The translations under genes were made by a program, and so were the position numbers. Shown in pieces: positions 1 to 4,932 of a stretch of DNA of 6,550 nucleotides. The notes below the pieces were generated by a model. That model searched no databases and was not told the DNA's origin. It was given only the letters and a program-made list of their open reading frames with translations. How positions within the stretch are numbered: position 1 is the first letter of the stretch; every line of letters begins with the position of its first letter. The stretch covers positions 1 through 6,550 of the forward strand of contig CAZQNO010000107.1 in NCBI GenBank assembly GCA_964594775.1. The letters run 5' to 3'. This DNA is from CAYFVU01 sp964594775 (GTDB taxonomy: Bacteria > Spirochaetota > Spirochaetia > DSM-16054 > Sediminispirochaetaceae).

Positions 1-1
1 A

Positions 2-349
2 GATGCGAGAGAAATCCACCTCTGCGACCCGTACATCAGGATGCAGTACCAGATATTCAACTTTATGAGCTTCTGCGAAATCCTCGAACCGAAGGAAGAG
101 GGGGTAAAAGTCTCGCTCGTGACCACCGTCGACTCCTACCACGAGGATGAACTGCGCTAGACCCTCGACGAACTGAAAAACGGTTTGAGCAAGGATGGAA
201 TTGATTTCGAATACGAGTTCGACAACAGCCTCCACGACCGGTGGATAGAGACCGACAACGGGTGGAGGATAATACTCGGCCGTGGCCTCGACATCTTCCA
301 GTTTTACACCCGCTTCCCGAAACAGAGGGAGCATAAGGGGCACTATTAA
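2..349 (+). pseudogene. MIT C-terminal (MITD1-like, PLD-fold) domain protein, 3' part, with in-frame amber codon
   Basis: Frame 2 reads as an open frame from the window edge to TAA at 347-349, apart from TAG at 158-160. The residues match the C-terminal domain of eukaryotic MITD1 (Pfam MIT_C): DPYIR, then YQIFNF and FCEIL, a T-x-x-D strand, LHDR, NGW, and GRGLDIF near the end. That domain has a phospholipase-D-like fold without a full catalytic set, and in animals it binds membranes for ESCRT-III-linked abscission. The role of bacterial members is not something I can state. Homology continues in the same frame on both sides of the TAG, which fits a single CAG-to-TAG change (Gln to stop) better than two genes. 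The 5' part and any upstream domain lie outside the window. The gene converges on the HisKA_2 gene with a 42-bp gap holding only a weak 5-bp stem (374-387). It could be a recent pseudogene, a sequence error or a readthrough site. The domain call is firm; the gene's status is not. Confidence 0.78.
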
Positions 350-391
350 ATCGGTCGTCTCTCAAATACTCGCCGATCGGAGGATCGATAC

Positions 392-1447
392 TCAACTCTT
401 CAAATCAATATGCAGCATTTCGTCCGAAGCTTCGGTAGATGAAAGTTCGAGCCAGCCGGACGGAATCAAGCTGTTCTCGTCTTGCACTCCTTGTAAAAGC
501 TCGGCGCTGATCCTGCTCTTTGGACGGATCTTGAGAAGCGAATGGTGAATCTCGATTTCCAAGGGTTTTACCGGAGCGAGTGCTTCGAAGAGGTCGCTGA
601 GGCCCATGGCGATCTCCGTGATACGCTCCGGCGGGATCTTCATGCTGCTTTCCCCGACGGTTTTTATGTGTGAGGGATGAGAGATTACTCGAAGAAGTTC
701 TTCCAGCGCTACCGTCGCTTCCAATGGATCGGAAAGGAGGAGTTCATTGGCAGCGGAGAGGGCCTGGACACGCCTGGATAAATGGGAATCCGCAGGAGCC
801 TGCCCGGCGCTGACCGAAACCAGACTCTCTAACGACTGCAGATTGTTCTTCACCCGATGGTGAAGCAGGTCCAGCACCTTTTCCTGCCGGTCGATCTCAA
901 GACGAAGAGATTTGAGCAGATTGTGGGTGATAATGCTGAGAGTGATGGAGATCAAGAGCAGATTAGAAGAGATGGCGGTAATCCCGATAATGGAGAAACT
1001 GTGGTTTATGAGTCCCAGCGCGCCGATGACGAGGTAAGAAATCATCACGAGTTGGGTGAGAACGATGGCGATAATGGTGACGCTTTTCCTGCCGAACAGG
1101 GCGGCGATAAACACCGAACAGAGCAGCCACACATGTCCGGCGCCCTCCGTTCCCGTGGCGAAAAGTACCGCGGCGCCTATCAACAGGGTAATGAAAACGG
1201 TACTGATGAGCCTCAGCCGATGACTCGCCTTCTTGCTGAAAAAAATCGCCGCCACAGCAAAATAGGCAGCCGAATCGATGAGGGCCAACGCATACAATCC
1301 CTGATACAATGCGGCTATGAGGCTCGGTACGTAGGCCACGAAGCCAAGAAGTACCATCCATTTGAGGAGACTGTTGAGAAGCTGTTCCTTCCTGCTCTCG
1401 AAGACGTTCACCTGCAGAATTTTACGAAAAAGTGGAGTGGAAAGCAA
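392..1447 (-). CDS. Six-TM membrane protein with HisKA_2 phosphoacceptor motif and degenerate ATPase region (putative pseudo-histidine kinase)
   Basis: The 351-residue product has about six hydrophobic segments (roughly residues 30-48, 51-71, 78-97, 103-118, 121-143, 152-178). A short linker follows, then LLHHRVKNNLQ at 194-204, the signature of the HisKA_2 dimerisation/phosphoacceptor domain. His197, just before Arg, is the expected phosphorylated residue. Kinases of this family then carry a HATPase_c domain with an E-L-x-x-N-A box and glycine-rich boxes. Here the aligned stretch reads SDLFEALAP (284-292): the Asn is absent, no DxG or GxG box follows, and only about 60 residues remain. It may therefore receive or relay phosphate, or act as a scaffold, as ChpT-type proteins with decayed ATPase domains do. 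The start is TTG at 1447-1445 with no good Shine-Dalgarno; GTG at residue 13 is an alternative. It lies 20 bp after the caspase-like gene, so co-transcription and translational coupling are likely. No response regulator is visible. Confidence 0.75.
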   Translation of the reverse strand: MLSTPLFRKILQVNVFESRKEQLLNSLLKWMVLLGFVAYVPSLIAALYQGLYALALIDSAAYFAVAAIFFSKKASHRLRLISTVFITLLIGAAVLFATGTEGAGHVWLLCSVFIAALFGRKSVTIIAIVLTQLVMISYLVIGALGLINHSFSIIGITAISSNLLLISITLSIITHNLLKSLRLEIDRQEKVLDLLHHRVKNNLQSLESLVSVSAGQAPADSHLSRRVQALSAANELLLSDPLEATVALEELLRVISHPSHIKTVGESSMKIPPERITEIAMGLSDLFEALAPVKPLEIEIHHSLLKIRPKSRISAELLQGVQDENSLIPSGWLELSSTEASDEMLHIDLKS

Positions 1448-1467
1448 TAATTATGGTATTAATCCGC

Positions 1468-2529
1468 TTAATCCGCCTCGAAGAGGACGTAATCCACCGG
1501 CCCGCCGGAGATCCGGGGCAGATAGTCGGTCGGGTCGGTGTAGAGATCGTTGAAGTTCTTCTCCACGAAGTCGCGGGCGTATTTGTACAGTTCAATTGTG
1601 GAGATGTAGCCGTCGTTGTTTATGTCGTTTGAGCCGGCACGAAGCAGACCGGCGGTAAAAATTCCGTTGCCTATTGCCGGATCTTCGTAAGAATTTTCAT
1701 CTTCCCCCGCGGCGCTTATCACAATCGCATCCCGCCATGTGGCATCGTTGCTTGAGTCGTTAAAATAGCTTTTAAATGCTTCACGTAGTTTGCCGTCTAT
1801 CGTGTCATCGGATTGGGAGTAATCCGCCGGCGCAGTGTCCACGTCGTAGGAGTCTCCGATAAACCCGCCGGAAAGACAGGCATCGATGACGACGACGTTT
1901 TTTCTTGTGGGAAGTTTTCGCAGGTTTTTTGCCAGAAAATCGTCGCTGACCATGTAGGTGTCATAATCTGCATAGCTTGTAATTGTAGCCGAAGAAGCCC
2001 AGGTGACGATCCACTCATTTGCCGCGGTCACACTTCTTTCAGGCTCACTGTCTTCGGCCCACTCCGGCCCGACCATACCGTGGCTGGAAAAGAAGATAAA
2101 AATGATCGCTTCATCGCTTGCACGGCCGGATAGCATATTCATATCTAATTCGAACTGATCTCGCGAGGCTTCCTCGATCTCTGCGTCGGGAAAACCGTAA
2201 AAGGGTGATCCTCCGAAATTTCCCTCATCTACTCGAAGATACGTCTCAAAGCCCTTTGCCTTCAGGAGCGAAGCAAGGGCACCGGCGTCGTCGTCGGTGT
2301 ACTCCAGATCGTCCGGGCCGGAATAGCCGGAGTAATCACTGACCCCATACACCAGCGCGTAGCGGTCCGGCGGGTCGGGGTTTATCTTGCAGCCGGAAAA
2401 GAGCAGGAGCAGCGAAGCGGCGGCGAGGAGAGCGAGCTTAATCGCCCGGTTCCCTTCGGCCGGACGCGAGACTGTGGCCACCGGCCGGGCGCCTAAACTA
2501 CAAGCGGACCATCCATCGAGGTCTTTCAT
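1468..2529 (-). CDS. Caspase-like (peptidase C14, metacaspase-type) lipoprotein
   Basis: Numbering is from the ATG at 2529-2527 (353 residues). A hydrophobic run ends in LFSGC, with Cys47 the likely lipidated residue, so the protease domain should sit outside the cytoplasmic membrane. The domain opens with RYALVYGVSDY (56-66) and a DDDAGALASLL helix. The catalytic dyad is His150 in FFSSHG and Cys218 in VVVIDACLSGGF, both typical of caspase-family peptidases, which cleave after basic or acidic residues depending on subfamily. Near the C terminus DINNDGYISTIE (302-313) fits a canonical EF-hand loop, a feature seen in many bacterial C14 proteins. The start is uncertain. The open frame reaches 2619, but a promoter at 2580-2608 places transcription downstream of that. 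ATG 2529 gives an unusually long leader peptide, GTG 2481 a 31-residue one, and ATT 2442, with AAGGG nine bases upstream, a perfect 17-residue lipoprotein signal. The HisKA_2 gene follows directly. Substrate unknown. Confidence 0.87.
   Translation of the reverse strand: MKDLDGWSACSLGARPVATVSRPAEGNRAIKLALLAAASLLLLFSGCKINPDPPDRYALVYGVSDYSGYSGPDDLEYTDDDAGALASLLKAKGFETYLRVDEGNFGGSPFYGFPDAEIEEASRDQFELDMNMLSGRASDEAIIFIFFSSHGMVGPEWAEDSEPERSVTAANEWIVTWASSATITSYADYDTYMVSDDFLAKNLRKLPTRKNVVVIDACLSGGFIGDSYDVDTAPADYSQSDDTIDGKLREAFKSYFNDSSNDATWRDAIVISAAGEDENSYEDPAIGNGIFTAGLLRAGSNDINNDGYISTIELYKYARDFVEKNFNDLYTDPTDYLPRISGGPVDYVLFEAD
2457..2487 (-). other. 7-bp GC hairpin in the leader/signal region of the caspase-like gene
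   Basis: CGGCCGG (2457-2463) and CCGGCCG (2481-2487) are perfect inverted arms with a 17-base loop. On the minus strand the hairpin ends just before AAGGG (2456-2452), a possible ribosome-binding site for ATT 2442, and it covers the alternative GTG start at 2481. It could influence start choice. It could also be chance in GC-rich DNA. Confidence 0.3.
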
Positions 2530-2579
2530 AAGTGCCGCCCAAAGCGGGCTGTTGTGAGTCATCTTCTTCACGTACAGTA

Positions 2580-2608
2580 AATATAGCCCCGGATTGCCGG
2601 AGGGACAA
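2580..2608 (-). promoter_or_regulatory. Sigma70-type promoter for the caspase-like/HisKA_2 unit
   Basis: On the minus strand TTGTCC (2608-2603) and TATATT (2585-2580) are separated by exactly 17 bases. The predicted transcription start is near 2573. This lies downstream of the first possible GTG codon at 2619, so it argues that translation begins further in. The -35 box matches consensus at four of six positions and the -10 box at five. Confidence 0.5.
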
Positions 2609-2612
2609 GGGA

Positions 2613-2635
2613 GAGGCACAATTATTCGGTGCCCC
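2613..2635 (-). terminator. Possible hairpin terminator of the AAA ATPase gene
   Basis: GAGGCAC (2613-2619) pairs with GTGCCCC (2629-2635): seven pairs including one G-U, with a nine-base loop. It overlaps the TAG stop of the ATPase gene. No run of U follows on the minus strand, so intrinsic termination would be weak. It sits between that gene and the next promoter, which is where a terminator would be expected. Confidence 0.3.
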
Positions 2636-3861
2636 TACGAAAAACCGAGAGCATGGAGGGGAACCTTTTTCCCTGCTTCGTAGCCGGTGGACTCAGTGTT
2701 TTCGTGAAAAAGAACAATCTTCTTATCATATTCTATCCCTTTGAATTGACTTCTGCCCCTGCCTTTGCCGCCCACCTCGAAGATAAACGATGAGTCACTG
2801 CCGTCTATATCTTTCCCTTCTACGAGAAAGTCAGGTGTTTTTTGTCCTCTATTGGTTTTAAGGTAGGAAAAATGTGTTTCGTGCTGCAGCATGGCGAGGG
2901 CGAAAAAGTCTTCCCGCAATTCTCCGATGCACTCCCGGTAATCTCGAAACAGAAGCCTAAAGGGCAGTTCCATGAGAATCTTGGGCTCTTTCAACACGTT
3001 CGTTCCTTTCGGGAAGATAGTGAAGATAAGAAAGCTTCGTTCCAATAGATCGAGATATTTTTCGGCCATGTATTTCGTAATTCCGATGTTTTTTGCAACA
3101 GAGCTGTAGTTGATGCCGTCGACCGGCGACTTTCCAATAAAAGAGATCGTCTTTTCAATGTTCGAAACATCTTCCATGGTAATACTACGGTCATAGTTTG
3201 GAATATCATGACGGATGATCTTCTCCCTTATTGCAGAGAATTGCTCCATGTTGCCGCCGGGTTCAAGGAGAAAAGGGTAGAGTCCGCCGCGGAGATACTC
3301 CTCGAGGTAGGGGGAAAGCATCAGATGTTCCGCTGTGAGCCTTTCCTGAAGAACCCTTTGCAGAGGAAGTGCTTCACTCTTTCTTTCAAAGCGAAAGAAG
3401 AGGTATTCGCGAAAGGAAAACGGGGTAAGCCGGACTATTTTTACCCGCCGAGAAAGGTCCCAGCTTGAAGCATAGAGTGAAAGAGAAACCGAGCTGGTGA
3501 AGTAGATCCGGAGCTTGAAGAAGTCATAGAGCTCTTTGAGAATGGCGGCATATTCGGGAACAAAGTGGATTTCATCGATAAAAAAGCGGGAGATTCCCAT
3601 CGATTTGTGGAGATATTCTACTGTTTCCCGAAGGGAGGTCTCATTTCCAAGCGTATCGGCGGATATATAGAGTGCATCCGAATAGAGCGACCGAAGCTGC
3701 CGAAGAAGTACCGTTTTTCCCGAGCCTCTCGGCCCGATCAATGCAAGGAAGGGTCGACCCTCTGTTTCCGATATTCGATCGAAGACGAAGCGTCGTTTTC
3801 TAAAAGAAGCAATGTAGTCAAGCGCCCTGCGGTCTAATTCGAGTATACGGTCGATATCCAT
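2635..3861 (-). CDS. AAA_14/DUF4143-type ATPase
   Basis: The 408-residue product has the order typical of the AAA_14 plus DUF4143 family. Walker A is GPRGSGKT (43-50) and Walker B is FFIDEIH (93-99, Asp96/Glu97). A sensor-like strand YFTSS (120-124) follows, then Arg138/Arg139 before VRLTPFSFREYL, where the family usually has its finger Arg. A GGLYPFLL motif marks the DUF4143 part. A winged-helix-like segment reads SSVAKNIGITKYMAEKYLDL, and the C-terminal module, TPDFLVE then FEVGGKGRGRSQFKG, resembles a restriction-endonuclease fold with Asp and Glu/Lys in place. These cytosolic ATPases are widespread and patchily distributed, often next to toxin-antitoxin or mobile genes, and their role is unsettled. 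The length is normal and the frame intact. The gene looks AT-richer than its neighbours, consistent with acquisition. The ATG at 3861 is the only plausible start: no in-frame alternative lies nearby and no Shine-Dalgarno precedes it. The promoter would give a nearly leaderless mRNA. Confidence 0.9.
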   Translation of the reverse strand: MDIDRILELDRRALDYIASFRKRRFVFDRISETEGRPFLALIGPRGSGKTVLLRQLRSLYSDALYISADTLGNETSLRETVEYLHKSMGISRFFIDEIHFVPEYAAILKELYDFFKLRIYFTSSVSLSLYASSWDLSRRVKIVRLTPFSFREYLFFRFERKSEALPLQRVLQERLTAEHLMLSPYLEEYLRGGLYPFLLEPGGNMEQFSAIREKIIRHDIPNYDRSITMEDVSNIEKTISFIGKSPVDGINYSSVAKNIGITKYMAEKYLDLLERSFLIFTIFPKGTNVLKEPKILMELPFRLLFRDYRECIGELREDFFALAMLQHETHFSYLKTNRGQKTPDFLVEGKDIDGSDSSFIFEVGGKGRGRSQFKGIEYDKKIVLFHENTESTGYEAGKKVPLHALGFS

Positions 3862-3867
3862 ATGCTA

Positions 3868-3896
3868 AATATACTTTTAAAATTACATTCTGTCAA
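3868..3896 (-). promoter_or_regulatory. Near-consensus promoter of the AAA ATPase gene (leaderless start)
   Basis: On the minus strand a perfect TTGACA (3896-3891) is followed after exactly 17 bases by TATATT (3873-3868). Transcription would begin about seven bases later, at 3861-3862, which is the A of the ATG start codon. The predicted mRNA is therefore leaderless, consistent with the absence of any purine-rich ribosome site. Confidence 0.65.
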
Positions 3897-3932
3897 ATGA
3901 ATATTCAAAATGATATACAATCTGTCAAATGA
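3884..3932 (-). repeat. Tandem 17-bp direct repeat (period 32 bp) duplicating the -35 region
   Basis: Two copies, at 3884-3900 and 3916-3932, match at 16 of 17 bases. On the minus strand each reads TCATTTGACAGA, one variable base, then TGTA. The 32-bp period is close to three helical turns, so both copies face the same side of the DNA. The upstream copy carries a second TTGACA (3928-3923) with a poorer -10, AATATT (3905-3900), after 17 bases. This may be a tandem promoter, a pair of operator sites, or both. Confidence 0.6.
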
Positions 3933-3934
3933 TT

Positions 3935-3950
3935 AACCTAAATGTAGGTT
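3935..3950. promoter_or_regulatory. Small palindrome upstream of the AAA ATPase promoter
   Basis: AACCTA-AATG-TAGGTT is a perfect six-base inverted repeat with a four-base loop, followed on the plus strand by a short T run (to 3952). It could be a regulator site for the adjacent tandem promoter or a weak plus-strand terminator. No plus-strand gene ends nearby. Confidence 0.3.
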
Positions 3951-3963
3951 TTCTGTCTCGGCG

Positions 3964-3992
3964 GCGGCAATGCCGGCGGGCGGTATTGCCGC
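3964..3992 (-). terminator. Strong GC hairpin after the RCK_C membrane protein gene
   Basis: GCGGCAATGCCG (3964-3975) pairs with CGGTATTGCCGC (3981-3992) through 12 pairs, one of them G-U, leaving a five-base loop. It lies 38 bases beyond the TAA of the RCK_C gene. A second GC-rich symmetric stretch (GGCTGCAGCC, 3999-4008) lies between them. No U run follows on the minus strand, so it is either a U-less terminator or RNA-stabilising 3' structure, or a dispersed palindromic repeat of the REP kind. Confidence 0.45.
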
Positions 3993-4030
3993 GTGCGGGG
4001 CTGCAGCCTCACCGCAGCCATCCCCTCACT

Positions 4031-4837
4031 TTACGCCTTTTTCTTGCGGGTCTCGGCCTTTCGCCGATCCTTCAGGCTCGTCTTCTTGCCGGGGGAGCGT
4101 CCCTCACGGCGGGCCTGCTGCTCGATCTCATGGCGGTGCTGGAGATCGCCCTCGGGCCCTCGCTTGCGGTGGCCGAGATTTGCCATGGCGTTCTCGCGTC
4201 CGTAGAGGATGAGCTCATCGTTCACATAGACCATCGTTTCCCCCCTGGGGGAGCCGATAAAGTAGCCGTCCTCCCTTCGCAACGCAAGGACGAGAACCCC
4301 TTCATCGGAGAGGCGCAGATCGGAGAGTACTCGTTCGGCAAGCCAGTTGCCTCGTTTTACCTTGATCGTGATGACCTCGTAGTCCCCGGCGAGATTGAAA
4401 AGACTCTCGTAGTCGTGGGTGTGTATCTTCGTCCATTTTTTGAGAAACCGTTCGGTCATTAGCGTAAGTAATTTGTCTACAATCTTCGCCCGGGAAAGAA
4501 AAAAGAGGAAGAAAAGGCCGCCGAAGAAAAACAAAAGATTACGTAACATCGACTCCGACGATTCGACCCTGAGAAAGGAGATTACCAGAGATGAGACGAA
4601 GGTTACGAAACCAATGTTGCCGAAAAGCATCAGAGTGGATATGACCTTTCGTCTCACCGGGTGGGTGACGATCATCTCCGATTCCCTGGTGGTAAAACCG
4701 GCGCCGGTAAAAGCCGACCGTGCCTGAAAGAGGGCCGAGTCGAGAGAAATACCGGTAAGCTGCAGGACCACGGCGGCGATCCGTACTATGATGAGACTGA
4801 TTATCAGAATGGCAAAGAAAGAAATAAGGGCGAACAA
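4031..4837 (-). CDS. Membrane protein with TrkH-pore-like motif and RCK_C (TrkA_C) domain
   Basis: The 268-residue product has three hydrophobic segments (about 3-25, 65-89, 98-115). Between the first two, residues 36-50 read LFQARSAFTGAGFTT, resembling the pore-loop region of TrkH/KtrB potassium transporters (consensus S-A-F-x-x-x-G-F). A soluble RCK_C domain follows (about 153-222: EVITIKVKRGNWLAE through VNDELILYG), the ligand-sensing module of potassium channels and Trk systems. The last 46 residues are a highly charged Arg/Lys/Glu tail. The family is usually annotated only as TrkA C-terminal domain protein. An ion-transport or ion-sensing role at the inner membrane is inference. The TTG start at 4837 is supported by AGAGGAG six bases upstream and by a promoter just beyond. 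The upstream gene on the same strand ends 95 bp away with a likely terminator between, so this gene seems independently transcribed. Confidence 0.82.
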   Translation of the reverse strand: MFALISFFAILIISLIIVRIAAVVLQLTGISLDSALFQARSAFTGAGFTTRESEMIVTHPVRRKVISTLMLFGNIGFVTFVSSLVISFLRVESSESMLRNLLFFFGGLFFLFFLSRAKIVDKLLTLMTERFLKKWTKIHTHDYESLFNLAGDYEVITIKVKRGNWLAERVLSDLRLSDEGVLVLALRREDGYFIGSPRGETMVYVNDELILYGRENAMANLGHRKRGPEGDLQHRHEIEQQARREGRSPGKKTSLKDRRKAETRKKKA

Positions 4838-4843
4838 ATAAAA

Positions 4844-4850
4844 CTCCTCT
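4844..4850 (-). promoter_or_regulatory. Shine-Dalgarno site fixing the TTG start of the RCK_C gene
   Basis: AGAGGAG on the minus strand, with six bases between GGAG and TTG at 4837-4835, is the best ribosome-binding site in the window. It decides the non-ATG start. Confidence 0.75.
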
Positions 4851-4859
4851 TTTAGCGAT

Positions 4860-4889
4860 AGTATACCGGAAAAGGGGGCGGCGAGTCGA
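4860..4889 (-). promoter_or_regulatory. Promoter of the RCK_C membrane protein gene
   Basis: TATACT (4865-4860) is a five-of-six -10 box. TCGACT (4889-4884), 18 bases upstream, is a four-of-six -35 box. Transcription from about 4853 would give a leader of roughly 16 bases that just contains the Shine-Dalgarno site. The -35 box lies in the loop of the preceding terminator hairpin. Confidence 0.5.
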
Positions 4890-4896
4890 TTGCCCC
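4870..4896 (-). terminator. Probable intrinsic terminator of the CsgG-like gene
   Basis: On the minus strand GGGGC (4896-4892) pairs with GCCCC (4879-4875) across a 12-base loop, then one C and UUUU (4873-4870). It begins 37 bases after the TAA of the CsgG-like gene. The stem is short and the loop large, so strength is uncertain. Confidence 0.45.
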
Positions 4897-4932
4897 GCGT
4901 CTATAGCCGCTCGAGCGCGCCTGAACGAAGAT

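Noticed and set aside
158..160. TAG as a pyrrolysine codon
   Set aside because: There is no pyl gene, no suppressor tRNA and no methylamine methyltransferase context here; a CAG-to-TAG change is simpler.
63..395. 110-codon minus-strand open frame over the MIT_C gene
   Set aside because: It is antisense to strong MIT_C homology and is Arg/Ser-rich with no domain.
857..1450. 197-codon open frame on the plus strand opposite the HisKA_2 gene
   Set aside because: It is antisense to clear membrane-helix and HHRVKNNLQ coding, its product is low-complexity and charged with no recognisable domain, and it has no ribosome site; it is a shadow frame.
2530..2619. GTG at 2619 as start of the caspase-like gene
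   Set aside because: It lies upstream of the predicted transcription start (about 2573), overlaps the -35 and hairpin region, and would put about 76 residues before the lipid-modified Cys.
3884..3932. CRISPR-like repeat
   Set aside because: Only two copies with a 15-base gap, coinciding with promoter elements; this is a promoter duplication, not an array.
3929..4462. 177-codon plus-strand open frame over the RCK_C gene
   Set aside because: It begins in the intergenic palindrome region, runs antisense to the RCK_C domain, and shows no family resemblance.
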